Below, piece after piece: positions 8,696 to 17,327 of a DNA stretch of 64,000 nucleotides; within the stretch, counting starts at the first letter, position 1, and each line of letters opens with the position of its first letter. Position numbers and translations under genes: made by a program. Origin of the DNA: Novosphingobium sp. SG707 (GTDB lineage Bacteria; Pseudomonadota; Alphaproteobacteria; Sphingomonadales; Sphingomonadaceae); NCBI RefSeq assembly GCF_012275515.1, contig NZ_JAAZQL010000002.1:744001-808000 (forward strand), given 5' to 3'. Below the pieces are notes generated by a model, which was not told the origin of the DNA, did no database searches, and saw only the letters and a list, made by a program, of their open reading frames with translations.

Positions 8696-9367
8696 ATGCA
8701 TATTGGTTTGATCGGCGGCGTTGGGCCTGCCGCCACAGAGGTCTATTATCGGGCGCTTGTGCGCGCCTATGCTGCGGCCAATCGCAGGCTTGCGCTTACC
8801 ATTGTCCATGCCGATGCGCGCGAGATGATCTCCAATCTCGAAGCCGACCGTGCTGTCGAACAGGCCGCCATTTTTGCGGGCTATGTCGATCAACTGCGGG
8901 CCGGTGGCTGCGATGTGGCGGCCGTGACATCCATGGGCGGCCATTTCTGTATGGCCGAACTCGAAAAAGTATCATCCCTTCCTTTGTTGAGCGCCGTTCC
9001 TGCCCTGAACAGCTATTTGGCCAGCTATGGTGTCCGCCGGGTCGGTGTATTGGGAACCCGCGCCGTGATGCAGTCAAAGCTTTATGGGGTGAACTCGGTG
9101 GAGGTTGTTGTTCCAACGGGCGATGACCTTGATACGGTCCATACAGCCTATGTCACACTTGCCGCATCCGGCCATGCCACCCCTGAGCAATGTGCCTATT
9201 TCCACGAGGCTGCCAGAAAGCTTCACGAGGAGCAGAATGCCGATGCGGTGGTGCTGGGCGGCACTGATCTGTCTATCGCCTTCAGCAACGCCGACCTCTC
9301 CTTTCCGGTGCTCGATAGCGCATTGATTCACGTCGAAGCCATAGCGCGGGCCGCCATGCAGGGATGA
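8696..9367 (+). CDS. Aspartate/glutamate racemase family protein lacking both catalytic cysteines
   Basis: A 223-residue protein of the Asp/Glu racemase fold (GLIGGVGPAATEVYY at the N-terminus, VGVLGTRAVMQS in the middle). These enzymes use two cysteines as acid and base, in a CNT motif and in a GCTE motif. Here the first position reads T78-S-M and the second reads GGTD (Gly189 in place of Cys). His83 is kept and one nearby cysteine, Cys85, remains. Ordinary two-base racemisation therefore looks unlikely; it may be a one-base enzyme, an isomerase or decarboxylase-like relative, or a binding protein. TGGAGG lies 5 nt before the ATG at 8696, which decides the start. Probably co-transcribed with the MarR-GNAT gene. 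Confidence 0.75.
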   Translation: MHIGLIGGVGPAATEVYYRALVRAYAAANRRLALTIVHADAREMISNLEADRAVEQAAIFAGYVDQLRAGGCDVAAVTSMGGHFCMAELEKVSSLPLLSAVPALNSYLASYGVRRVGVLGTRAVMQSKLYGVNSVEVVVPTGDDLDTVHTAYVTLAASGHATPEQCAYFHEAARKLHEEQNADAVVLGGTDLSIAFSNADLSFPVLDSALIHVEAIARAAMQG

Positions 9368-9388
9368 CGATGTAGCCCCGCCTTCGGG

Positions 9389-10057
9389 TCAACCCTGCAA
9401 GCCCTTTACAGCGTCGCTGCCGCAAACCTCGTTCAGGCGGCTTTCCAGTTCGCGCAACATTGCTGCGCGGTCTTCGGGTGTGACGCGGGGCGCGGCATAG
9501 GCCACAAAGGGCGCCTCGACGGCGTAGCCCAGATAGCGCAACTGACAATGGTGCAGCGGCCACAGCACCTTTTCGATGGAGCCATAGGTGCCATCCTCGG
9601 AAAAGCGCGCCGCCGTCCCGCCGGTGGTTATCGCACAGAGCGCAAGTTTGCCCGCGAACAGCGCCGTCTCAAACCGCGCGCCGTCAACATAGGCAAAGCC
9701 ATAGGCCATCACCTTTTCAAACCAGCTTTTGAGCAGGGCGGGCGGGCCGCCCCACCACAGGGGAAACAGCAGCAGCAGCAGGTCTGCCTTTGCCACCAGC
9801 GCCTGATCCTGCGCGATGTCGGCGCTGAACGTGCCCTGTTCGCAGGCGATGCGCTGCTCGGTCTGATAGTGGAAAAGAGCCGGATCGGAGAGGGCGGAAA
9901 AATCCCCGCGTCCGGCGGGCGGGGCCGGGGGGCGGGCATAGAGGTCGATCACGTCCATCGTGTGGCCGCTTTGCGCCGCGGTCCTTTGCGCCACATCCAG
10001 CATGGCATGGGTGAAGGATTGCGGCTCTGGGTGGCAATAGACCGCCAGAATGTTCAT
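9389..10057 (-). CDS. NAD(P)H dehydrogenase (quinone) / flavodoxin-fold reductase
   Basis: Flavodoxin-like-fold protein of 222 residues in the NQO1/KefF family. It begins MNILAVYCHPEPQSFTHAM, the phosphate-binding start for FMN/FAD, and has the FPLWWGGPPALLKSWFEKV segment typical of these two-electron quinone reductases. It would reduce a quinone or similar electrophile in the cytoplasm with NAD(P)H. It begins 11 bp after the MFS gene, on the same strand, and is the last gene of the six-gene operon that starts with the TonB receptor at 16100. Its partner substrate in this pathway is not known. Confidence 0.85.
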   Translation of the reverse strand: MNILAVYCHPEPQSFTHAMLDVAQRTAAQSGHTMDVIDLYARPPAPPAGRGDFSALSDPALFHYQTEQRIACEQGTFSADIAQDQALVAKADLLLLLFPLWWGGPPALLKSWFEKVMAYGFAYVDGARFETALFAGKLALCAITTGGTAARFSEDGTYGSIEKVLWPLHHCQLRYLGYAVEAPFVAYAAPRVTPEDRAAMLRELESRLNEVCGSDAVKGLQG

Positions 10058-10068
10058 GATTATTTTCC

Positions 10069-11388
10069 TTAACTGACTGTGTCGGCGTCTATCGAGGCCC
10101 GCGCCCTCCAGAAGGCCAGACCGGCCGGCAGCGACACCGCGCTGATCGCCACCAGCGCCAGTCGGAGCGCATCCTTGCTCTCCATCGCCATCGCGTTACG
10201 GGCATGGTCGCTGATCATGCCCACCAGCGGCGGGCCAAGCCCAAGACCCACCAGATTGACGATCACCAGAGTGACAGCGGACACAGTGGCGCGCCGACTG
10301 GCCCCCGCCACGCCCTGACAGGTGGCGTGCATCGGGCCGAAATAGGCGTTGATCATCGCATTGGCGAAACCGAGCGCCAGAAAGGCGGTGGCAAGATCAT
10401 GCGCGCAAAACACCACCAGAAAGGCCGGGATCGAAAGCCACCCGGCCAGAGCGGGCACCGTGACATAGCTTTTGAGCGAGGCGCCATGAAAACGGTCGCC
10501 CAGCCACCCGCCCAAAAATGTGCCTACCGCGCCAGCCAGCCCGACCGTGACGCCAAAGGCAAGGCCCAGAAAGCCGTTCGCCTTTAACCCCAGCCCAGCG
10601 GCCAGAGCGGCCAGTTCAGGACCATGCGCACGCAGGAAGAACGGCGCGAGAAAGGCGCCCGTGCCATAGAGCACGACGGCCTGTAATGCGCCGCCGGCCA
10701 CGGTCCAGCGATAGGTGGATGTCGAGAGAAAGGAGGCCAGCGAAGCGCGCAACGGTTCCGTCGGGGCGGCGCTGGTCAGCAGGGGAAAGGTCCGGCGCGG
10801 CTCTTTCAGCACCAGCATGACCACCAACGCGATCAGCAGGCCCGGCGCCCCTGCCACCACAAAGGTCCAGCGCCAGCCCAGCGTATCCCCCAGAATCCCG
10901 CCAAATCCAAGCCCGATGAATGAGCCCAGCGGCAGCCCGGTCGAGAAGATCGCCAGCGCCACCGCCCGCCGCGTCTTGGGCGAAAATTCGGCGATTAGCG
11001 AATGCGAAGGGGGAACCCCGCCCGCTTCGCCAATGCCTACGCCAAGGCGGCATATCAGCATTTGCGCAAATGACCCCGCCGCCCCGCACAACAGCGTGAA
11101 GAGGCTCCACACCGAAAGCGCGATGGCGATCAGGCGAGGCCGGTCGGCGCGCTCGGCAAAGCGGGCGATGGGGATGCCCAGCAGCGAATAGAACAGCGCA
11201 AAGGCAAGGCCGGTGACAATGCCAAGCTGTGTATCGCTGAGCGCCAGATCATGCTTGATCGCCTCGGCCAGAATGTTGAGAACCTGTCGGTCCACGAAAT
11301 TGAAAATATAGACCAGCGTGAGCAGCAGCAGCGCCGAGCGTCGATAGGCGCGCGATGTATCGACTGCCTCTTCGGGCTGATGCTTCAT
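10069..11388 (-). CDS. MFS transporter
   Basis: Major facilitator superfamily permease of 439 residues with 12 predicted membrane segments and the loop 2-3 signature region GIPIARFAERADRPRLIA. It resembles the spinster/hexuronate-type MFS proteins (YIFNFVDRQVLNILAEAIKHDL) common in sphingomonad catabolic operons. The start is the ATG at 11388, which overlaps the stop of the cupin gene by four bases (ATGA). In context it should move the operon's unknown substrate across the inner membrane after the TonB receptor has brought it through the outer membrane. Confidence 0.88.
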   Translation of the reverse strand: MKHQPEEAVDTSRAYRRSALLLLTLVYIFNFVDRQVLNILAEAIKHDLALSDTQLGIVTGLAFALFYSLLGIPIARFAERADRPRLIAIALSVWSLFTLLCGAAGSFAQMLICRLGVGIGEAGGVPPSHSLIAEFSPKTRRAVALAIFSTGLPLGSFIGLGFGGILGDTLGWRWTFVVAGAPGLLIALVVMLVLKEPRRTFPLLTSAAPTEPLRASLASFLSTSTYRWTVAGGALQAVVLYGTGAFLAPFFLRAHGPELAALAAGLGLKANGFLGLAFGVTVGLAGAVGTFLGGWLGDRFHGASLKSYVTVPALAGWLSIPAFLVVFCAHDLATAFLALGFANAMINAYFGPMHATCQGVAGASRRATVSAVTLVIVNLVGLGLGPPLVGMISDHARNAMAMESKDALRLALVAISAVSLPAGLAFWRARASIDADTVS

Positions 11389-12221
11389 TCCTTGTCCCCC
11401 TCCGTTTCGGCAACGGGATATTCCGCCCCGTTGCAGACATAGCCCAGATCGCAGAAATCGCGCCGGGGGGGCGAGAATATATCGACCAGTTGATTGCCCC
11501 CCTGCGCCGTCGAGCGGCTGGTGTGGATGACTGTGGCGGGAATGACCAGCAGCGATGGGCTGCCGATGGCGAGATGTTCGTCCTCGCGCCAGTCGGGCAG
11601 TTGCTTGGACCATGGATAGCGCAAGGAATGTACCCATTCCCCGCTCATCGCAAACGAGCCTTGTTCGAAATCGACATGGGAATGCGGGCTGAGCGCCATG
11701 ATGTCGCGCGGGCCGTCGAAATCGAAAATATTGATCATCAGAGTGGCGCTGCGAAACATGCGCATCGGTCGGTCACGGTAATCCTCGACGCGGTAATGGC
11801 GCAATCTGTAACCGTCGTAGGGCGCGGGCCATGGCCGCATGGGGGCAACTTCGGGCGCGCCATCGGCATAGAAGACGGCGTTGGCGGCCATCGCGGCCAG
11901 ATCCTGCGCCGCGCTGGAAAAGAGGCGCAGCACGCGGCCTGCGCCGGTCATCTCGATCAGGCCGGGGCCGGGGGGCAGGATAACCACAGTGGCCGCCGCG
12001 CCGCATTCCACCACATCGTCGCCTGCTGTAATGCGCGCCATGCCATCGGGGAAATAGACGATGCTCTCATCGGGATTGTCACGTTCGAGCATGGCTCCGG
12101 CGGGCAGGTTGGCATAGGCCACCACGAAATTGGCGCCACGCATGATCCATTCGCCGGGTGCTTGCGGGGCGGTGTGGGACAGGTCGAACCGGCTTGCCGG
12201 GCGGGTTTGGGCAAAGCTCAT
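11385..12221 (-). CDS. Cupin-domain protein, probably two cupin barrels
   Basis: A 278-residue protein with two cupin-like halves. The C-terminal half carries a metal-binding-type motif (SPHSHVDFEQGSFAMSGEW, with a later VIPATVIHTS histidine); the N-terminal half (SIVYFPDGMARITAG) lacks the histidines. Cupins of this kind include dioxygenases, isomerases and sugar-lactone enzymes, so the reaction is open. It is embedded by 4-base overlaps between the aldolase gene (upstream) and the MFS gene (downstream), which argues for a metabolic step in the same pathway. Start at 12221 chosen because of the ATGA overlap with the aldolase stop. Confidence 0.7.
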   Translation of the reverse strand: MSFAQTRPASRFDLSHTAPQAPGEWIMRGANFVVAYANLPAGAMLERDNPDESIVYFPDGMARITAGDDVVECGAAATVVILPPGPGLIEMTGAGRVLRLFSSAAQDLAAMAANAVFYADGAPEVAPMRPWPAPYDGYRLRHYRVEDYRDRPMRMFRSATLMINIFDFDGPRDIMALSPHSHVDFEQGSFAMSGEWVHSLRYPWSKQLPDWREDEHLAIGSPSLLVIPATVIHTSRSTAQGGNQLVDIFSPPRRDFCDLGYVCNGAEYPVAETEGDKE

Positions 12222-12961
12222 GCTTGCTGCTCCTGATGGTGGGGGCAAAGGGCGCGGATGTCCGAGGCGGCGGCCAATGCCGAGGCGCGCAGGAAGGATT
12301 GGTCGGAACCCACAATGATGTGGCTGGCGCCCATGGCGAGGAAGGTGGTTGCCTCTGCGGCGCCCCCCACCACGACGATGGCGGCCTTGCCATGGGCGCG
12401 TGCGATGGCCAGCACATCACGTGTGGCCTCCATAACCTCCGGGGCATCGGGCCGGGTCAGGCCCATGGACAGCGCCAGATCGGCCCGGCCCACCACCACC
12501 CCGTCCAGCCCCGGCGTGGCGATGATCGCTTCTGCCTCGGCCACGGCCTGCGCGCTTTCGATCTGGGCATAGATGCGGGCGCGGTCGCCCAGCGCCAAGG
12601 CTTCCTCGATAGTGGAGGCGCCATAGCGGCCAAAGCGCGGCGAATTGGAAAATCCGCGTGCGCCTCCGGCAAAACGCGCCGCCTGCACCAGTTCGGCGGC
12701 ATGTTGTGCGCTGTCCACATGCGGCACCACCAGCCCGGCCGCGCCAATGTCGAGCGCCCACAGCACGCTGGTGGCCGATCGGTCGGTGGTGCGCACGAAC
12801 AAGTCCAGCCCCGCCGCACGCCCGGCCACCATCATCAGATCGGCGGCGCTCCGGTCAAATGGCCCATGCTCGGCATCGACCACGCCAAAGTCCAGCCCCG
12901 CCAGCCCCAGCAGTTCGACCACCTGCACCGCCGGCGTCTTGATGAAAGTTCCCACCAGCAT
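12218..12961 (-). CDS. HpcH/HpaI-family aldolase
   Basis: A 247-residue class II pyruvate-type aldolase of the HpcH/HpaI family. Visible are the VVDAEHGPFD motif near residue 28, the VRTTDRSA substrate loop, the QIESAQAVAEAEAI metal-binding glutamate region and a GRADLALSMG segment carrying the second acidic ligand. Family members cleave 4-hydroxy-2-oxo acids to pyruvate plus an aldehyde with Mg or Mn. It overlaps the hydrolase gene upstream by one base (TGATG) and the cupin gene downstream by four, so it is in the middle of the operon. The exact substrate cannot be read from sequence. Confidence 0.88.
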   Translation of the reverse strand: MLVGTFIKTPAVQVVELLGLAGLDFGVVDAEHGPFDRSAADLMMVAGRAAGLDLFVRTTDRSATSVLWALDIGAAGLVVPHVDSAQHAAELVQAARFAGGARGFSNSPRFGRYGASTIEEALALGDRARIYAQIESAQAVAEAEAIIATPGLDGVVVGRADLALSMGLTRPDAPEVMEATRDVLAIARAHGKAAIVVVGGAAEATTFLAMGASHIIVGSDQSFLRASALAAASDIRALCPHHQEQQA

Positions 12962-13878
12962 CAGGCGGTCGCCGCCTTGTCCAGACCCATCAATCTTGCC
13001 GCATTGCCGCTGATCATCGCGCGGATCTGGCTGTCGTCATAGCCCAGATCGATGCAGATGCGGATGACCGAGCGGAAGCCTTCGACGGGCGAGGGGTTGT
13101 TGATCTGGCCCAGATCCGAGCCAAGGATGGTCTGTTCCACCGTGCCCGCCTTGATCAGCCCGTCCAGCGTTTCGGGATCGAAGAAGCGGAAGCGGGAATC
13201 CTCGACGAACATGCAGATGCTGTGTTCGATAAAGGCCCCGTCGGCCACCAACTCGCCGATATCGCGCAGATTGGCGTCGATCACGAAAGTGGGATGCTGC
13301 ACCAGCCGTCGGTTGACCCCTCGCGCCTTGGCTTCCTCGAACAGCGGCCAGATTTCGCTGATGTGAAGATGGCCCGCCGACAAGACCGCATCGGCCGCTG
13401 CAATCTGGTCGAGGATGAATTTTATCTCATCCTTGATCCGCCCCATATCGTCGACCACGGTCAGCATTTGCGGTTGCAGCATCTCCTGCGTGGTGGGCAG
13501 CGAGCGGTGGCGATGGTCGTGGCGGATGTGATTGCCCGCCGAAAAGGTCGGCATCCACACGATATTGGCCCCCAGTTGCAGCCCGTGTTCGACCGCATAA
13601 CGGTTGAGCCCGCCCGTCGTGTTGTTCAGCGGGACGCCCGACAGCATGGTGATGCCAAGATCAGCGTAATGCTTTTCCAGCAGCCGCACGACCGGGGTGA
13701 CCGAATAATAGTGGTCCTTGAACAGCACCGCGCGCAATTGGGCCTGCGATGCCTCGCGCAGCGCCTCGATATGGTCGATCTCACGCGGCATGACCGAGGG
13801 GCCGCTGTGGCAATGCAGGTCGATCGCGCCCACCAGCAGCGCATCAATCCGCGCGTCGAGTTCCGTCTTGTCGTTCAT
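12961..13878 (-). CDS. Metal-dependent hydrolase, amidohydrolase-like (DUF6282-type)
   Basis: A 305-residue protein beginning with an amidohydrolase-like metal motif (AIDLHCHSGPS), then FKDHYY, a conserved H-x-H pair in GNHIRHDHRHRSL, SAGHLHISEI and a late GSDLGQ aspartate. This order of H-x-H, lysine-like, His, His and Asp positions is that of the TIM-barrel amidohydrolases; the overall sequence resembles the DUF6282 group, whose substrates are mostly unknown. It could open a lactone or hydrolyse an amide. TGAGGA, which includes the stop of the TonB receptor gene, is the ribosome binding site for the ATG at 13878, so the two genes are coupled. Confidence 0.7.
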   Translation of the reverse strand: MNDKTELDARIDALLVGAIDLHCHSGPSVMPREIDHIEALREASQAQLRAVLFKDHYYSVTPVVRLLEKHYADLGITMLSGVPLNNTTGGLNRYAVEHGLQLGANIVWMPTFSAGNHIRHDHRHRSLPTTQEMLQPQMLTVVDDMGRIKDEIKFILDQIAAADAVLSAGHLHISEIWPLFEEAKARGVNRRLVQHPTFVIDANLRDIGELVADGAFIEHSICMFVEDSRFRFFDPETLDGLIKAGTVEQTILGSDLGQINNPSPVEGFRSVIRICIDLGYDDSQIRAMISGNAARLMGLDKAATA

Positions 13879-13889
13879 GGGGTCTATCC

Positions 13890-16100
13890 TCAGAAATGCA
13901 GGTTGAAACGCGCGCCGAAGGTGCGGGGCGGACGCAATTGATAGGCCTGCACATTGGCGGCATGGGTGGCGTTGCTCTTGATCACCGCATCGGTCAGATT
14001 GTTGACATAGACGCCCAGATCCCACGCCCCGCCTTCGGGCTTGTAGGTGGCGGTCAGATCGTGCTGCCAGACGGCCTTTTGGATGTCGTCGGGCAGATAG
14101 TTGAAACCGGTGATGGTGGAGCTTTGGAAATGGGCACGCCAGCCAAAGGTGATGGCCGCGCCCGACGGCAATTCCACCGTCTGATCGGCGGTCAGGTTGA
14201 GCGACCATTGCGGGGCCTGCGGCGGGCGCTGGCCGCTGCAATCCACGCGCAACTGGGGCGCCGCACCGCTGGTCTGGCACAGGAATCCGGGCTGGACCGG
14301 CAGCGATTGCACATAGGTCAGGCTGTTGAACACCGCGTCGAGATATTCCACCTGCGCGCCCAGACTGGTCAGGCGGGTCGGCTGATACTGCAGATCGACC
14401 TGAACGCCTTTGCTGGTGGATTTGCCCGCATTATAGGTGGGAAAGATCGTCGCGCCCTGACTGTCGAGGGTGAACAGGCTGACCTGCTGGCCGGTCAGGC
14501 CCCAGTGGAATGCCTCGAGGTTGAGCGTCAGCTTGTTGTCGAGCAGGCGGGTTTTGGCGCCAAGGGTGAAGGCGGTGATCCGTTCCGGCTCAACCGAGTT
14601 GCTGTCGGTGGGCAGCACGACATGGCTGAAATAGAAGCCGCCCGCGTGGAAACCCGTGGCCGCGGTGCCATAGACCATGATGCGCGGCGCGACATCGAAT
14701 TGAAAACCCGCGCGCCAGTTCGTTGCATCCCATGAACGGTTGCCCGCCAGCGGGATTTGCGACCCGCCCACCAGATCGGTCTGGCCGCCATTGGCCTCCT
14801 TGGTGTCATGGGTATATCGGATGCCGCCCAGCAGGCGCAGGCGGTCGGTCAGGCGCAGCGTGGCATCGGCAAAGACCGCTGCGCTTTTGGAAATCTGGCG
14901 GTAATGGGCAATCGAGCCGGTCTGGTTGAAATTGTCGTAAATATAGCCCGCGTCCACATCATCTTTGGCCAAAAATGCGCCAAGAATCCAGGTCAGCCGC
15001 CCGCCAGCCTTTGAGGTGAGGCGGGTTTCGAGCGAATATTGGTCGTCATGTTCGGCAATGTTGAGAGCAAAGGCGTTGACGGCATAATAGTCCAGATCAG
15101 CATGGCGCCATGCCGGTTGCACAGTCAGCGTGCCGATCGGCGTATCCACATCGACCACCGCGTGCAGGCCATAGAAGTTGTTGTTAAAATGCAGATTTGG
15201 CGTCTGATAAGGCCGCCCGCGATTGCGCGCGGCGAAATAGAGCTGCCCGCGTGGCGAAAGATAGCCGACGCGGTCCTCGGCGGTGATCTTCTGGGTGCCC
15301 GCTGCATAGCCGTTGAAGAAGGACTGATCGACCAGCGCATAGCCGCCGCCCAATTGCCCCTGATAGCTGTAATCGGCCGCCACCTTGATGCGCAGTCCGG
15401 CATGAGGTTCGGCATAGAACTGAAGGCGGGCCGAGCGCGCCTTGTCGTCCTGTTCGCCATCGTTGAGATAGCCGTCATGCTGGGCCGTCTGGAATGAGGC
15501 GCGCAGGGCCGCCTTGTCGCCCAATGCAACATTGAGCGTGCCGCGCGTGTCGATCTCGTTGTAATTGCCCACTGTCACGCCAAGGCTGCCCGATGTATCG
15601 CCCAGTTTGGGCGCGGTGGGGACAAAGCTGATGACGCCGCCTGTGGCGTTGCGGCCATACAGCGTGCCTTGCGGGCCGCGCAGCACCTCGACGCGAGCGA
15701 GGTCATAGAACTGGCCATTGCCCTGATACTGGCGGAACAGGGGCACACCGTCATAGGACAGCGAGACCGCCGGATCGTTGAGCGAGGTGCCGCTGAGCGA
15801 GCCGACGCCGCGCATGAAATAAAGCGGCGTGGCGCCCGCTGCCTGCACGATCTGGACAGCAGGCACGATGCGCGACAGGCCGGTCATCGTGGTGATATTG
15901 GCGTTCTGGACCGTGGCGGTGGAGACCACATCGATGGCCACCGGGGTGCGCTGCACGCTTTCCGACCGTTTTTGGGCGGTAACGATGATCTCGCCGGGAG
16001 GAACGGCGCTGTCCTGAGCCTGGGCGGCCGATGGCATTAGTGCTGAAAGTGTAAGAGTAATCGCCAGCACGGAAAGGCTGGTTTCGCCGGAATGCCTCAT
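13890..16100 (-). CDS. TonB-dependent receptor
   Basis: Outer-membrane receptor of 736 residues. A signal peptide (HSGETSLSVLAITLTLSA, cleavage near AQAQD) is followed by a TonB box-like GEIIVTAQKR, a plug domain (ARVEVLRGPQGTLYGRNATGG) and a 22-strand barrel that ends in the aromatic RFNLHF. This is the sphingomonad receptor type used for uptake of many carbon sources, not only siderophores. The start at 16100 is preceded by GGGAGAG; an ATG at 16160 would add a basic extension before the signal peptide and is less likely. It heads a six-gene operon and is divergent from a LysR gene, so the LysR protein probably controls it. Confidence 0.9.
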   Translation of the reverse strand: MRHSGETSLSVLAITLTLSALMPSAAQAQDSAVPPGEIIVTAQKRSESVQRTPVAIDVVSTATVQNANITTMTGLSRIVPAVQIVQAAGATPLYFMRGVGSLSGTSLNDPAVSLSYDGVPLFRQYQGNGQFYDLARVEVLRGPQGTLYGRNATGGVISFVPTAPKLGDTSGSLGVTVGNYNEIDTRGTLNVALGDKAALRASFQTAQHDGYLNDGEQDDKARSARLQFYAEPHAGLRIKVAADYSYQGQLGGGYALVDQSFFNGYAAGTQKITAEDRVGYLSPRGQLYFAARNRGRPYQTPNLHFNNNFYGLHAVVDVDTPIGTLTVQPAWRHADLDYYAVNAFALNIAEHDDQYSLETRLTSKAGGRLTWILGAFLAKDDVDAGYIYDNFNQTGSIAHYRQISKSAAVFADATLRLTDRLRLLGGIRYTHDTKEANGGQTDLVGGSQIPLAGNRSWDATNWRAGFQFDVAPRIMVYGTAATGFHAGGFYFSHVVLPTDSNSVEPERITAFTLGAKTRLLDNKLTLNLEAFHWGLTGQQVSLFTLDSQGATIFPTYNAGKSTSKGVQVDLQYQPTRLTSLGAQVEYLDAVFNSLTYVQSLPVQPGFLCQTSGAAPQLRVDCSGQRPPQAPQWSLNLTADQTVELPSGAAITFGWRAHFQSSTITGFNYLPDDIQKAVWQHDLTATYKPEGGAWDLGVYVNNLTDAVIKSNATHAANVQAYQLRPPRTFGARFNLHF

Positions 16101-16214
16101 GCGTCTCTCCCAAGATGCGCGTTTTCGATGCGCCTGCGTGATTTTATGCATTGCGCTCATCCGGTTCCTAGCGGCGGAATCACTTTGCGACTATCGGGGC
16201 GCTGCGCTTGGCTG

Positions 16215-16233
16215 TATTGCACGTTCTGCAATA
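16215..16233. promoter_or_regulatory. LysR-type operator between the TonB receptor operon and lysR
   Basis: Perfect 7-bp inverted repeat TATTGCA-CGTTC-TGCAATA containing the T-N11-A core that defines LysR-type binding sites. It lies 17 bp before the lysR start and about 115 bp before the divergent receptor start, the usual place for an autoregulated LysR protein that activates the opposite operon. Confidence 0.75.
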
Positions 16234-16249
16234 ATAGGAGCGATGCCCG

Positions 16250-17188
16250 ATGCGCCCAGGCCAGTTGTCCGATATTCAGTATGACGCGCTTGAACTGTTC
16301 GAACGGGTGGCCCGTTCGGGCAGTATCGCGGCCGCCGCGCGCGGATTGGGCATTTCGGCCTCCACCGCCACGCGCAAATTGCTGACGCTTGAAAAGGCGC
16401 TCAATGCGCGCCTGTTCAAGCGCACCACGCGCAGCCTGAGCCTGACCGAGGCGGGGGCGCTGGCGCTGGACTGGGCGCAGACGTCTTTGATTGCGCTGGA
16501 GGAAACGGCCGACGATCTGGCCGCGATCACGGGTGCGCCTTCGGGGCGGATACGCCTTGCCGCGCCCCATTTCGGCATGAACACCTATTTGCCGCCGGTG
16601 TTTTCCAGCTTTTCGCGCGCCTATCCGCGCATCAATCTGGAAATCGTGACCACCGACGATCTGGTCAATCCGGCCACCGACGGGTTCGACATCGTCATCC
16701 GCTACGGCACCTTGCCTGACAGCCGCAATGTGGCCGTGCGCCTGACCGAATTTGACCGTATCGTTTGCGCATCACCGGAATATCTTGCCGAATATGGCAC
16801 GCCCAAAAAACTGGAGGACCTGGCTGTCCATCAATGCATCGTCCATCAGGGGCATGATGAAACGCGCTGGTCCTTTGAGCGCGAAGGGCAGTTGCTCCAC
16901 CAGCCCATTCTGGCGCGGATACGCACCGACAATGCCTTTTCGATCGAAATGTTCGCCGTCGAAGGGGCGGGCATCGCGCGTTTGCCCACGATCACCGTGC
17001 GGCGCAATCTTGCCTGCGGGCGCCTTGTCCGGTTGCTGGACGATTATCAATGCGTCGAACCATCGGGCGACAAATCCAGCATCTGGGTGCTGCACAGTGG
17101 TCAGGATCTCCCCTATCGGGTCCGTATCTTCATGGACCATTTGAAGGCGCAGATTCCGATGGCGCGTCAGGCCATCTATAATTCATGA
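16250..17188 (+). CDS. LysR-family transcriptional regulator
   Basis: LysR regulator of 312 residues. Residues 8-70 form the winged helix (ELFERVARSGSIAAAARGLGISASTATRKL, then LFKRTTRSLSLTEAG), and residues 95-300 form the periplasmic-binding-protein-like effector domain. It is divergent from the six-gene TonB receptor operon, and a perfect T-N11-A palindrome sits just upstream of its start, so it most likely controls that operon and itself. TAGGAG is the ribosome binding site for the ATG at 16250. The inducer should be the unknown substrate or an intermediate of that pathway. Confidence 0.9.
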   Translation: MRPGQLSDIQYDALELFERVARSGSIAAAARGLGISASTATRKLLTLEKALNARLFKRTTRSLSLTEAGALALDWAQTSLIALEETADDLAAITGAPSGRIRLAAPHFGMNTYLPPVFSSFSRAYPRINLEIVTTDDLVNPATDGFDIVIRYGTLPDSRNVAVRLTEFDRIVCASPEYLAEYGTPKKLEDLAVHQCIVHQGHDETRWSFEREGQLLHQPILARIRTDNAFSIEMFAVEGAGIARLPTITVRRNLACGRLVRLLDDYQCVEPSGDKSSIWVLHSGQDLPYRVRIFMDHLKAQIPMARQAIYNS

Positions 17189-17327
17189 ACGGATCGAAGT
17201 TGCCTCGGTCATCAAGGTCTGCTGACGGCGGAATAACCCCTGTTCTTTTTCAACCGGCCTGATGCCGCGCCAAAAACGCTTGCCCGACTTGGGCATTGGC
17301 GGGGCGTCGTGCGTCAAACAGACTGCG

